From Telopea speciosissima (Eukaryota; Streptophyta; Magnoliopsida; Proteales; Proteaceae), in NCBI RefSeq assembly GCF_018873765.1, contig NC_057919.1, positions 62,448,484-62,512,483 on the forward strand: DNA of 64,000 nt, written 5' to 3'. This document shows, piece by piece, positions 47,001 to 55,379 of this stretch. The translations under genes were made by a program, and so were the position numbers. The number at the start of each line of letters is the position of its first letter. Position 1 is the stretch's first letter. The notes beneath the pieces were generated by a model, which was given only the letters and a program-made list of their open reading frames with translations, was not told where the DNA came from and ran no database searches.

Positions 47001-50000
47001 TGAGATTCAATGCCCAAAAAATAACTTACAGTGCCAAGGTTCTTGATCGTGAATTCCTGTCCAAGGGTGGTGATGAGAGAGGTAACCGAGTGGGGGTTAC
47101 TGCCGGTGATGACAATGTCATCCACATAGATGAGGAGAAGTAGAATGGCATTGGAGGTGCGATGAATGAATAGTGATGAATCAGCCTGAGATGTGACAAA
47201 GCCAAGAGAAATGAGGTAGGTACTCAGGCGATGGTACCAAGCCCTAGGGGCTTGTTTGAGGCCATAGAGAGCCTTGCAGAGCTGGTAGACATGGTTGGGA
47301 AATTGTGGATCAACGTACCCTTGGGGCTGTCGCATGAAGACTTGTTCGGTAAGGTTCCCACGAAGGAAAGCATTTTGGACGTCAAGTTGGCGTAACGTCC
47401 ATTTGTAAGTGACGGCAAGGGAGAGAACAACCCGTATCGTTGCAGGCTTGATAATCGGGTTGAAAGTTTCATCATAGTCCAAGCTAGCCTGTTGGGTGAA
47501 GCCTTTGGTGACAAGATGCGCCTTATAACGATCAATAGTACCGTCAGCCTTTGTTTTAATCCGATAAATCCATTTACAATTAACCAGATTCATGGATAGG
47601 TTATGGGGAACTAATCCCAAGTGCCATTGCAAAGTAACGCATTGAACTCAGATGCCATTGCGTGGCGCTACCAGGGATCTTTGTTTGCAGTTGAGAAACA
47701 TGTCGCCTCAGGTTCGGTAACCATGGAGTGGAAGCACTGACAAATGGGGTGCTTAGATGTGAGCAGCACCTTAGGCTTTCTTATATTATTTTTTAGCCTA
47801 GTGAGCATAGGATGGGATGGTGTGGGTGGGGGTGGTAGAGCTAAAGTGGGAGATGGGTTCGGTAGTGGAAAGGGAGCCATCTCGGTTGGGGTAGGGGAAA
47901 TTGGGTCAGTGGAGGGTGGTGAAGTAATACCTAAGGGGTTGAGTGGGGACGGTGAGGTAGGCACCCCCTGAATGGGAACCAGGGGACTAGGGAATGGACC
48001 GAGAACGATGGGTTTGTTTGGCTGTGGTGGTGATGGAGTGGAGGTGGTAGGGAGGGCAAATGGAAAAAATTCTTCATTGAAGACCACATGGTGAGAGACA
48101 TGGATCCGACCAGTTTGGCGGTCAAGACATCGATACCCACGCTTTTTCACGTCCTTCCTTTCGGGAAGGGAGGCTTGTCGACCTATTGATTACAGCTTTC
48201 TCCAGACCTCCGGAAAAGCATAAAAAAAGGCTCGAATGGTATGATCCCTCCGCCACCCCAGAATGGTGAGGTGCGTAGCCAATAAACACACTGTTTGGAG
48301 CGATCCTCCAATTTGTGGTGAGTGTAAGGCCGGAGCCACGGGTAGCATGCACAACCAAAAATTCTTTACTGTAAATAATCGGGTTGCTGACCAAATAATA
48401 TTTCATATGGCTTGGCATTGTGAAGCATTGGAGTCGGCATGCGATTAATAAGAAATACAGCTGTGAGAAAAGCATCATCCCAGTGTGTGCGGGGAACAGA
48501 GGCGCGGGTAAGTAAGGTGACACCAGTCTCAACGATGTGCCTGTGCTTGCGTTTGGCCCTGCCATTTTGAGCCTGAGTATGAGGGCAGGAGAGCTGATGT
48601 AAGATGCCATGTTGTTCCAAATAATGACGAAAAATGTGATATTCACGACCACCCTCAGATTGTATTGCCTTAATTTTGGAACCAAAAAATTCCACCAGTG
48701 TCTTGAACCTGATAAAGGTAGGAAGAGCTTCTGATTTGACAGTAAGTGGAAATAACCAGGTATATCTACTGTAAGCATCAATAAAGCTAATATAATAGCG
48801 AAAACCAGAAGGGGAAGGTATAGGAGAGGGTCCCCACAAATCCGAATGAATTAATTCCAATGGTGCAGTACAGTAATTTAAAGAAGAAGAAAATGGAAGT
48901 CAATGCGACTTTCCCAAGTGACAAGGTTCACAAAACCATGAGAAGAGGATGTTGTAGTCGGCAATGCATGCTTGTGAACAATAGAGGAGGTGACGCGATT
49001 GGTAGGGTGACTGAACCGATCATGCCAGACCATGATTGGAGCACGTTCACCAAGACAAGCGGAAGGAGAAACACTGGAGCGCAGCACATCCGTAAGAGAG
49101 GTAGAGACTTTATTGGTGTGGGCATCTTGAAGCTGATATAACCCACCTTTATTCTGGCCCCGCAGCAGGATATTCCCCGAGTATCGATCCTTAGCACAAC
49201 AGAAAGTCGGGTGAAACTCAAAAACCACATCATTTTCTTGTGTAAACTGAGATACAGAAAGCAGGTTCTTCTTGATATGTGGGACATGATAACTATGACG
49301 TAGAGAAAATTTAGAAACTGGTGTGTATAATGTGGAGGATACAATATGAGAGATACGCAAACCTGAACCATTGGCGACCCGAACGTGATCAGAACCAGTG
49401 TAGTCAGACCAAGTGCTCAGATTTGCCATGTCAGAGGTAAGATGATGCGTGGCACCAGGATACCAGTAGGGATCCGAAGCCGTAGGAGTAGTAATATACT
49501 GTCCACAGGGAGGAGAAGATGGCGGCTGGGCAGCATACATAGCTGCTGGTGGTGAAGAGATGCCTTGACCAGAGGGCTGTTGTGGATACTTATATGCAGG
49601 ATTAAAGCGTTGATAGCACTGTAGAGCAGAATGACCCGGCTTAGTGCATACCTGACAAGTAACACGGGGCCGATTATCAAAATGCTGGGAGAAAGAGCGA
49701 GCACGGCCGTGACCGCGACCATTACCCCTTCCACGATTATGTGAAATTGAAGAGGAAGTATTGGAAGAGCGTATAGCAGCATGAGCAGTGATGGAGGCAT
49801 CAGGTTGGAGATCAGTAGAACGGCTTTGAAGCAGTATCTCCTGATTGAATAGCAAACCGATTAAATCATCAAGTTCTATAGGGTCAATCCGAGAGGTGAC
49901 CGAGGTAACGAAGCCATCATATTCGGGACCGAGGCCACTGAGAATACTAAGAATGAGCTGAGAATCCGGTACAGGGTAAGCAACCGCAGCAAGATGGTCA

Positions 50001-51904
50001 GCCAAAGTCTTAGCCTTTTGGATGAAGTCGGCGACGGGGAGAGAACCCTTTTTGATAGAACGGAGTTGAAACTCCAATTGCATGATGCGAGCCTGGGATT
50101 GAGGAGCGTACAGTTTTTCTAACTTACACCATACCGCATAAGAGGTGTCGAGGCCAACGATGTTGGAGAAGACAGATTCAGTAAGTGTGGAGAGAAGACA
50201 GCATAAAATAAGCTGGTCTTGGTGTTGCCATTCCGTGACTGCAGGGTTCACAGTGACTTGCGCATCAGTGGAGATGATGGTTGGAGGAGGACAAGGATGA
50301 GTGCCGTCGACGAAGCGGAGATAACCATGTAGCTGAAACAAAGGGAGGAATTGAGCCCTCCAAAGAAGGTAGTTGTTGCGATTGAGCTTGATCTGAAGAA
50401 TGTGGGATATGTTGCCGAGGGCAATCGGGGTGGCGACGTTGGATGACGCCATAGCAGACTGAGAGGAGAAAGAGGAGACAGTCGTGGAGGATTCTGTTGT
50501 TGCAGAAGCGGAAGAAGCCATAGCCATCGGAAATTTTTTTTTGTGTTTTTAGAGGAAAACCAGGTTTGCTCTGATTATCATAAAAGAGTCGTTTAATGGA
50601 ATGGTTTCTCACTTTGTCAGTCGTGAGTTTCTTGTATATTTATAGTACTGTGAATTAGTTACAATAGATGTACAAGAGATAAGTAAAAAGGAGTTGTACA
50701 GGAGAACAAGATGAACTTGTTATGGTGGTTGCATTATCGTATGTGAGTCGGTTTGTTTAACCAGATCAGGAGACGTCTTATGAGAGGTTGCTGAGTCACT
50801 TGCTGAGTCATCAGAGTGACATGTTCCATTTGTTATTATTTAATTCTGATCAATTTAAACTAGCTGAAAGTTTTAGTATTATCGCTAAAGACAAATGAAG
50901 TGCATATAACCACTTGCTAGTTGCTCTTTATAGCATGTTTACCAGACATGGCTTAAGGATACTACGTAAGTGCATAAAAAATTTCATTTCTTGCATTCAT
51001 TATATGATGTGTCAAACACGGATATGACACGACTCATTATTTGAAGTGTCCAGATAAAGATCTCCATAAAAGGGGTGTGGGAATTACTCTATTTGAGTCT
51101 ATTCTGAAAAAAAAACCTCAGTTTCATTGTCCTTTAGTTAGATGTGTTTCATCATCAAACCTCATATTTATATGATGTTGAAGATCACATGCAATCCAAT
51201 AAATTTGCAGTATTTCTGTTAATTCTGTCAGGGTGGTTGGGATTATCACTTAGCAAGTACATGTCAATGTGATAAATGTGGCACGAATGGTTTTGATACT
51301 ATCTTAAGGTCTTAATATGTCTGATTTATCGAAACAAAAAATATCTTAACACATCACTTTTCCAATAATCTATATTCAGAACCTTGAGGCATTGGTTGTG
51401 GTGTTCTCTTCTGATACCATATCTCTGTCCTTGAATATGCACATTATGCAGGAGCTTTGATCACTTTCCTTGTCTTGTATTTTTTCAGCATATTATTGTT
51501 GTTGTGTGAGTTTTATTTAAGGGGGGTGGGGTGGTTTGTGCCATTTATTAGTTTCTTACTATTGGTGTATTAAATTAACTGGAATAAATTTCAGAAGATG
51601 GTTGTTGAGCACATAACACGCCACTCAATACAAGGCAAAATTTTACTCCAGGTTGAGGTCTCCATGCCTCATGAGATGTTGATCAGGTATACTTTCCCTG
51701 GACCAATGCTCGTTAAGTTAATTTTATAATTGTTGTTAACCTTTAGGAAACTACTAATCTTTAGTTTGCCATCACAGGGGTGCAATTGATGTGGCAAAAA
51801 AAGCAGAAAAAGAAATTTTGAAGGCAGCCCCTACTAATGTAAACCAAGTGAACATCCTATTGAGGTTGGGGCATCCAATAGCACCACCAATAGGTCGTGG
51901 GTAA
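14019..51904 (+). CDS. MTP6: Cation diffusion facilitator, metal tolerance protein 6 / C1 type, twelve exons
   Basis: The exons are 14019-14354, 16502-16571, 19094-19191, 19464-19600, 21836-21951, 22326-22422, 22891-22975, 40960-41022, 41160-41265, 42692-42837, 51595-51686 and 51778-51904. All introns are GT-AG, every phase closes, and the sum is 1473 nt (490 residues plus stop). A His-rich N-terminal segment precedes the membrane domain. TM2 carries [15 protein letters not shown], with D104, H107 and D111. [12 protein letters not shown] follows. A His-rich loop (HEHGSHHHG, residues 184-192) lies before [14 protein letters not shown], and TM5 carries [12 protein letters not shown] (H237, H238, D241). 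These are the metal-binding positions of the CDF family. Exons 7-12 encode the cytosolic-type C-terminal dimer domain. The length and the [14 protein letters not shown] and KEGLFWVTKR segments fit the plant MTP6/MTPC1 clade, studied as mitochondrial Fe/Mn carriers. Introns 7 (18.0 kb) and 10 (8.8 kb) are swollen by retrotransposons. Confidence 0.88.
14355..16501 (+). other. MTP6 intron 1 (2.1 kb)
   Basis: Between the donor GTC|GTACGT and the acceptor TCTACAG. It holds the foldback element at 15143-15905. I see nothing else coding. Confidence 0.85.
15143..15905. mobile_element. hAT-like foldback element, ATGGCGAC-word body
   Basis: It is flanked by a perfect 8-bp duplication, ATAATATC (15135-15142 and 15906-15913). 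Ends are CATAGTTGTCACGTCGTCAT and ATGGCGACGCCATGACAACTATG (inverted). Both arms are mosaics of ATGGCGAC, CGATATGG and CATGTCG words, densest at 15730-15905. The centre is A/T-rich and has no open frame. Eight-base duplication and CA-type ends point to the hAT superfamily. Confidence 0.75.
17194..18078 (-). mobile_element. 5'-truncated RTE-type LINE
   Basis: On the minus strand 18053-17757 reads [19 protein letters not shown], then [15 protein letters not shown] and the start of MRISRWM, the end of an RTE reverse transcriptase. The 3' tail carries the typical GGATCCATGTAGCCGACCCC, then TTGGGATAAGGCTGAGTTTG and short GTTGTTGT repeats (plus strand 17194-17240). The flanks AGGACCCACCTTTTCT (17178-17193) and AGGACCCATCTTTTCT (18079-18094) form a 16-bp target duplication with one mismatch. 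Several frame breaks follow. Confidence 0.8.
18080..18247 (+). repeat. Local tandem duplication, about 114-bp period
   Basis: GGACCCATCTTTTCTAAGGA and the next 30 bases at 18080-18133 recur at 18194-18247. The spacer 18134-18193 repeats 17128-17177 (TGCCTTTTCAAACTGTACAC). The LINE at 17194-18078 sits inside the first unit, so the second unit is its empty site. Confidence 0.75.
19629..19951 (+). mobile_element. 5' LTR and primer-binding site of a truncated LTR retrotransposon
   Basis: A 311-bp block starts TGTTAAAGGG and ends GTTGTCACA (19939). It is followed at once by TGGTATCAGAG, the initiator-Met tRNA primer site of Copia elements. The remaining element is missing; the foldback at 20077 begins about 130 bp further on. 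Confidence 0.65.
20077..21298. repeat. Word-repeat foldback, TATCG-word body, with nested LINE tail
   Basis: The left end (GGATTTAAGTATCGATATCGG) and the inverted right end (GGTTTTAAGTATCGGTATG) match. The body reiterates GTATCGTATCGG and CGATACGATA words at 20077-20110, 20690-20760 and 21160-21298. I could not find a convincing target duplication. A LINE fragment occupies 20112-20680. Confidence 0.6.
20112..20680 (+). mobile_element. RTE-type LINE 3' fragment nested in the foldback
   Basis: Translation shows broken RTE C-terminal signatures: [18 protein letters not shown], then [11 protein letters not shown] and KRARGRPKM. The 3' tail GGATCCATGTAGCCGACCCC, then TTGGGATAAGGCTGTG, is the same family as 17194-18078 in the opposite orientation. 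Stops and frameshifts make it non-functional. Confidence 0.75.
23211..26450 (+). mobile_element. Non-coding LTR retrotransposon with a doubled 5' LTR
   Basis: Three copies of a roughly 310-bp LTR (TGTTAAGATATGTATCAC ... GGATTGTTACA) lie at 23211-23511, about 23504-23815 and 26122-26450. TGGTATCAGAGC, the primer site, follows the second copy at 23816. A polypurine tract (TTGAGGGGGGAG) precedes the third. The 5-bp duplication CCAGT (23206-23210, 26451-26455) bounds the whole structure. The 2.3-kb interior shows no gag or pol motif, so it is LARD-like and needs proteins from another element. Confidence 0.85.
26676..28405. mobile_element. Tourist-like (PIF/Harbinger) MITE interrupted by a solo LTR
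   Basis: The ends GGCCCTGTTTGTTTG and CAAACAAACAGGGCC are perfect inverted repeats, flanked by TAA on both sides (26673-26675, 28406-28408), the 3-bp duplication of PIF/Harbinger. The arms continue as a diverged inverted repeat rich in GGGATGGG/CCCACCCC. The centre from about 27035 to 28343 is a separate LTR insertion, so the MITE itself is roughly 420 bp. Confidence 0.7.
27035..28343 (-). mobile_element. Probable solo LTR (TGATGCAG family) inside the MITE
   Basis: On the minus strand it begins TGATGCAGATTCATCACTG, as do related LTRs at 34761 and 40624 in this window. The flanks ACCCT (27030-27034) and ACCAT (28344-28348) are a 4-of-5 target duplication. It shares ACCCAACCCTAGACTTATTC and CTAATAAAACAAG with the solo LTR at 33828-34761. 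The left boundary is less certain. Confidence 0.5.
29814..31857 (-). mobile_element. L1-type LINE remnant with ORF1 but no ORF2
   Basis: A 13-bp duplication, GGGTCCGTCCATT (29801-29813, 31858-31870), bounds it. Its minus-strand 3' end is a poly(A) run (T tract at the left edge) preceded by a TTTATTCACCCAC tail of the plant L1 type. The insert reaches the tail shortly after ORF1, so the reverse transcriptase is missing. Confidence 0.85.
30029..31834 (-). pseudogene. LINE ORF1 (DUF4283 gag-like) remnant
   Basis: The frame 31446-30997 (minus) carries the DUF4283 pattern: [18 protein letters not shown], then [33 protein letters not shown] and LGKPL. It ends with [22 protein letters not shown], a degenerate zinc knuckle. 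A Pro/Ser-rich frame follows to about 30029, and a proline-rich N-terminal piece lies at 31834-31439 in another frame. ORF1 proteins of plant L1 elements bind the element RNA. At least two frame breaks make this copy inactive. Confidence 0.75.
32535..32725 (+). mobile_element. Au-type SINE with a partial second copy at its 5' end
   Basis: It is flanked by ACTGTTCCTGC (32524-32534 and 32726-32736). The full SINE body (AGTGCAATGGTAAGGTTGCT, box B-like GGTTTGAGTCG, TGCATACATTATGATC, GCCCTTTTTT) starts near 32575. In front of it, 32535-32574 repeats SINE 3' sequence (TACATTATGACCCTCCCCAG). The sister LTR reads ACTGTTCCTGCGCAAGAC at 40469, the empty site. Confidence 0.85.
33483..33610. mobile_element. 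Small hAT-like MITE, GCCTAGGCG-word body
   Basis: The ends CATAGTTGTCA and TGACAACTATG are inverted. Flanks GCCCCCTC and CCCCCCTC match at 7 of 8. The 128-bp body is made of GCCTAGG, CCTTGG and CGCC words. Confidence 0.7.
33828..34761 (-). mobile_element. Solo LTR, TGATGCAG family
   Basis: A perfect 5-bp duplication, TGTTT (33823-33827, 34762-34766), flanks a 934-bp LTR. On the minus strand it starts TGATGCAGATTCATC and ends CTACATTA. No internal region is present, so the body was lost by LTR-LTR recombination. It is nested in the gag region of the Copia copy. Confidence 0.78.
34895..35915. mobile_element. hAT-like foldback element, GCCTTGG-word body
   Basis: The left end is CATAGTTGTCCAGACGGC and the right end GCCGCCTTGACAGCTATG, inverted. 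Flanks CTCCGGAC and CTCTAGAC match at 6 of 8. The right end is rich in CACCTAAGCGC, CGCCTTGGG and TTGCC words. The central 800 bp is A/T-rich and non-coding, with a short tandem near 35690-35775 (TTGATTTTTGATGACTTGATG). Confidence 0.6.
35940..36951 (+). pseudogene. Copia gag fragment joined to the RNase H end of pol
   Basis: The gag part (36062-36283) includes [20 protein letters not shown] and [19 protein letters not shown], the UBN2-type gag of Copia. Just past it, at about 36400-36460, the sequence jumps to RNase [49 protein letters not shown] and [12 protein letters not shown] (to 36951). Protease, integrase and reverse transcriptase are missing, and frames shift. Confidence 0.85.
37113..38220 (-). 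pseudogene. Gag remnant of the gag-only LTR element
   Basis: The reading starts with ATG abutting the primer site (TGGTATCAGAGC then ATGACAGAGGG, minus strand), the usual gag start. It opens [16 protein letters not shown] and soon meets stops. A central segment (37637-37377) reads [19 protein letters not shown], then [11 protein letters not shown], as in Gypsy-type gag. The knuckle region (37337 on) reads [17 protein letters not shown]. Here the CX2C pair of CX2CX4HX4C has become Tyr, so zinc binding should be lost. Confidence 0.7.
38678..39000. mobile_element. hAT-like foldback element, AATTTCGG-word body
   Basis: It is inserted in the right LTR with a perfect 8-bp duplication, GTCAGAAC (38670-38677, 39001-39008). 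The ends CATAGTACTATAACTCG and CGAGATTTAGTACCATG are inverted with a few mismatches. The body is almost entirely TTTCGG, AAATTTCGG and ATCTCG words. The sister LTR at 29113-29132 reads CATGGTCAGAACAATAG with no insertion, a direct empty site. Confidence 0.85.
39167..40054 (-). mobile_element. Probable solo LTR, TGATGCAG family, nested in the right LTR
   Basis: About 888 bp are absent from the sister LTR, which passes straight from ATATAGAAGGTTATGCTAG to CTTACCTAACTACGGAG. The right end is ATTCTGCATCA, i.e. TGATGCAG on the minus strand. The target duplication is degenerate (ACTTA against ACTCT; ACCTC in the empty site). The left edge is uncertain by a few bases. Confidence 0.6.
43634..44520 (-). 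mobile_element. Solo LTR, TGATGCAG family
   Basis: A perfect 5-bp duplication, ACTGT (43629-43633, 44521-44525), flanks an 887-bp block. On the minus strand it starts TGATGCAGTTAAGATTG. It has no primer site or coding region. Its length matches the copy at 39167-40054. Confidence 0.75.
45246..45389. repeat. Foldback MITE
   Basis: TATGCTAGCTGTATACCGTA, then GCTAGCACCCTATGTGTCTA and TCTCTCTCTTCC, pairs with its inverse at 45330-45389. Arms are about 60 bp and the loop about 25 bp. TA at both outer edges could be a Stowaway-like duplication, but this is unproven. Confidence 0.75.
45703..45775 (+). other. tRNA-like sequence, probably a SINE head
   Basis: GGTGCCAGCTAGCTCAGCTGG resembles box A and GCGATTGAGTCCTGC resembles box B at tRNA spacing, with an anticodon-like hairpin between them. 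The acceptor stem pairs weakly (GGGTG with CACCC). I do not call a functional tRNA; a tRNA-derived SINE is likelier. Confidence 0.4.
45943..50828 (-). mobile_element. Full-length Copia retrotransposon, recently inserted but mutated
   Basis: The LTRs are about 45943-46191 and 50576-50828. About eight differences over 245 bp can be counted by eye. On the minus strand the LTR starts TGGAACACGTCAC, and the primer region next to the 5' LTR reads ATCAGAGC, a partial match to TGGTATCAGAGC. Candidate duplications are ATTGT (left) and TTTGT (right); the junction is blurred by TTGTTATTAT on both sides. The body encodes gag, protease, integrase, RT and RNase H in Copia order, antisense to MTP6. Confidence 0.88.
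46083..50527 (-). pseudogene. Copia gag-pol polyprotein, frameshifted and with damaged active sites
   Basis: An intact frame 50527-48878 (549 residues) carries UBN2-type gag ([17 protein letters not shown]), a CCHC knuckle ([14 protein letters not shown]), protease and the pre-integrase zinc motif. The protease reads WYPGATHH where the family has a DSG triad before ATHH, so the catalytic Asp-Ser pair is missing. The integrase core (48860-48366) reads SEGGREY and [10 protein letters not shown]: two of the three D,D,E residues are replaced (D to E, E to K). RT keeps YVDDIVITG (47632-46970), and RNase H follows (46625-46083). Frame breaks lie near 48880, 48370-48150, 47640, 46970 and 46600. Confidence 0.88.
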
Positions 51905-53642
51905 ATGCTTGTTCATGTCATACTTAATGCAAATAATGTAAAATCTTGATTTCTTTTAAAGTAGATGTTAAATTTGCAGGACCAAAGGGGGGCTAGGTCT
52001 CCCCAATCCATTTTCTCTTTTATCATGCCCAATTTTGATTTCCTACAATTTTTTTTTTTTTTTTTTGAGTTGAGCTATGGATGTATTTTGATTTCCTGCT
52101 AGATCTTTCCAATCCATTTTCTAGTGTTCCGAATGATTTATACGGATCCAATCTGATTCCAAGCTTTTAAGCTTTGGCATGTATGCTAGTTCTTGGATAG
52201 ACCCTGATCCTTTGAATGTGGAAACATTCCTAAATGACTATGGCCTGTAGATCCATTAGGCTCCATTTGTTTAGAGGTGATTCATGTGGGGGTAGGAAAA
52301 TGATGATATAACCATGTTTGGTTACCTTGGAGTGGTGAACTTACAAAGCTAAGGTAAAGGCATAACCTCTGACTACCAAACTATAACAAAACTATACCAC
52401 TAGAATATTTAGAGAATAGGCTAATTATCCTTGGATCTTAGATGCAATTGAGAAAGTTCGAGTTCATCGATTATAAAATCAGCCTCGTGATATATATGAA
52501 AAAAAAATCATTAAATGTTTTATCCACTGATGTGACATTTCAAAATCCCACTTTTTATCTCAAGTACATGGTTAGGTTGGAAAAATAAAACTACCTCAAC
52601 ATCCAGATTAAATTGCCAGAATAGTTGGTATGCTGAACCAATTCTGATGGTGCAATTTCATTTGTCATAATACTTTGGAATTGGTCTTACCAAAAAAAAA
52701 TATACTATGGAATTGGTGCTCAAGAACCCTAGAATGAATCGGAATGAAATCGATGCTCAATTGGCGTTGAAATCAATACGGAATTTTTAGGGTTTTTTTT
52801 TTTTTTTTTTTTGGGGAGGGGATAGATGGAATTTTTAGGGTTCATCCTCCTAGTATGGGCATTGTCTGATTCCAATACCTGGCCTATCCCATATTCGTGG
52901 AAGTCTAGATAAGGGTAAAACTGTAAACAACTGATTTTGAAGGAAAATTAATGGCAAAACCCATGAATATACTGTTTCGTTATAATTTGGAATGGAAAAA
53001 TAATCACTTTTTGGGCAACAAAGAAAATAACATTAAGGTGAAATAGTAGACTTTTTTCTTTTCAAAAAAATCAAAAGTGGTAGGTGGGTGAAGAAAATTG
53101 AGTACAAATGAAAAAAATGAACAAAATGAAAAGAAAATGAAAATGACATTAACTTGAGAGTTCTAGGTGTTGTTATTCTTCTTTCTTCTCGGCAGTGATT
53201 GCTTCGAGATTTTATCTTCGGGATTCAGAAAATATTCAAAAAAAAAAAAAAAAAAAAAATGAAAAACCAATGCAGAATCGATTCTAACACCTACATATTG
53301 AGAAAAGAAAGCGAAGAAGCTTTTTGAAAATATGTATGAATGATGCCGTTGATCAGATAATTGTAGTCTGATATAATAATCGACATTTTGTAAATTTCCG
53401 AATCACTTTATCATCACTTCAACGGAACCTTACGAATCAAAAAAAAAAAAAAAACAAAACTAAAACTAAAAGAGAGATGAGAAATGAAAAACTGAAAAAT
53501 AGAAGAAGGGAGAGATGATCGATGATCGATAAGGAGGGCTCAGAAGGATCCATTGGTTTGATTTATAATCAGAAGAGAAACTTTTACATTCCCTTCAGAA
53601 AATAGGTAGTTCTCAACATCACAGCCTCCTTTTCTTTATCAT

Positions 53643-53643
<1 letters not shown>

Positions 53644-53673
<30 letters not shown>

Positions 53674-53675
53674 CC
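53644..53675. repeat. (AAC)n microsatellite
   Basis: About ten AAC/ACA triplets followed by an A-rich run. Confidence 0.95.
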
Positions 53676-54024
53676 AAAAAAAAAGAAAAAAAGATCAAAA
53701 TTCACATCGTTACTAGGGTTCACGAGTGGTTACTGAAAAACAGAAGAAGATAGACACAAAGTAAACAGAATGCCTGAGTTTCTATGGACCATACATACAG
53801 GATACAGACATAAAACTCCTGCAACCAAACCTTCGGTAGACTTCGCTAACGATTTTGCATCTCTGAGTCTTCTATTCTTTATATAGATGGATTGATAAAA
53901 TATTTCTGCTTGAACGAGGCACAGCCGCACGGAACAGACGAGTTAGGGTTAGGGTTTTCCTTTTCTCATAATCATAATACCCAAATTACCCCTGTTATTT
54001 TTCTGTAATTACAATTTTATTAAA

Positions 54025-54403
54025 GGTGTTCTTTGCGGATCCGGCTCCTGTCCTGCAGTGGCGGGAGCTAGAGCATCCAACTCAGCAAAACCACCTTAAA
54101 ACGAGTTCAGATCTGCTACCCACATGGGGACGGGTGGGGACAGATCTGAACCCTCCATGGGGTGTGGGACCCATGCCCCATGGAGGGGTCAGATCTGTCC
54201 CCACCCATCCCCATGTGGGTAGTTGATCCGCCCTAAAAACCGAGGGTGGGGTGGTCATTTCACATGTGGAGCCCAGGTGGGACCCACCTGTGAAATGACC
54301 ACCCCACCCCTGTTTTTGGTGTTGTTTAGCTGGGCTGGTCCGGCTGGATGCTCCCGCCACTGTAGGACAGGAGCCAAATCTCCCAAGGAGCAAAGAACCG
54401 ACA
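54025..54403. repeat. GC-rich foldback element with nested palindromes
   Basis: The outer arms GGCTCCTGTCCTGCAGTGGC and GGGAGC are inverted at 54340-54375. Inside, CTACCCACATGGGGACGGG and CAGATCTGAACCCTCCATGG pair with their inverses, and CGAGGGTGGGGTGGTCATTT pairs with AAATGACCACCCCACCCC. The end arms read TTCTTTGC and CAAAGAA. No target duplication was recognised. Confidence 0.75.
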
Positions 54404-55379
54404 CGGATTTAAAACAATGAGTATCGAAAGAAGAAGGGAAAAAATACAGTAGAATATTTGAAGGAAGAATGGGAGATCCTTTTCAACAATCCGTTTTGAA
54501 ACCGACCCCTATCCAAAACCAGTTTATAACCAGTTTTCAAACCAAGCGACCTGAATTGAAACTGTTATCACAAATCGAATTGAACCCGAGTCCAACCTGA
54601 ACTGAAATGAAAGTCCTTATTGGTCCGGTTTTGATTTCTCTGAAACTCACACTAAAACCGAAAGTCGAGCCACCCAATTGACACCTTTACTCCTAGATAT
54701 CTACCCAGGGGATATGTTTGTCATTTCATTGTGCCTTGTGAGAGGGCGTAGGGGGTGCCACTAAGCAAAGATCTTTTCCTTTAAAAATATTGGAAAAAGA
54801 ACATTAACCAATCGCATGGTTAGAATGGTTCCTCCGCCTTGACAAAAACTAATGCATTTGTGCGCAAAAAGACCGTTTAGCCCCTAGTGAAATCGAAAAT
54901 CGCATCCAAACCAATGTCTTTGTGCGCATAATCATTGGCTACAACACTGGTGCAAGAGCTCCACGTCCCGTTAGCACTCGGTTACCCAAAAATATTATGA
55001 AATATCAAATCCAATAATTTTTTGGCTGATTTTTCCAGTTTCGATTGATCTAATTGTTTTAGATTGAGATCCAACCGAATAAAAAAATTTGTAAAAAACT
55101 AGAACTGAAGTCAAACTGTAAGTTTTTTTTTTTGATAAAGAGATATATAAATTGGCAAAAGTTTTCTTGTACGGTCGTGTATGTACACGACTTGCATTAA
55201 ATGCAGTCAGATTGGCATTTATGTCCATCTGAAATGTCATATAAACCCTTAAGACCCCTTATTTGATGGACTAGATGGGAGAATCTTCTGTATATGAATA
55301 CCTTTCCCATATAAATTAAAGAGAAGTAGGAGATAAGTACATATTAGTCTTAAGAGTATCTAGCTTTGGTTGCCAACTC

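Larger units (their letters stand above)
42838..51594 (+). other. MTP6 intron 10 (8.8 kb)
   Basis: Donor GAG|GTATCA, acceptor ATTTCAG, phase 0. It holds a solo LTR (43634-44520), a MITE (45246-45389), a tRNA-like block (45703-45775) and a Copia element (45943-50828). Bases 43560-43597 are a T run followed by a G run. About 760 bp of A/T-rich DNA after the Copia element contain nothing I recognise. Confidence 0.85.
51905..55122. other. Region downstream of MTP6
   Basis: The first few hundred bases are probably the 3' UTR. The rest has long homopolymers (T at 52051-52067 and 52793-52812, A at 53239-53259 and 53440-53454), an (AAC)n tract and a foldback at 54025-54403. Bases 53700-53960 are the only non-repetitive-looking part (see the findings). 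No protein gene was recognised. Confidence 0.5.

Noticed and set aside
53943-53958. Telomere-like AGGGTTAGGGTTTTCC
   Set aside because: Only about two units; such short motifs are common in plant 5' regions and do not mark a telomere.
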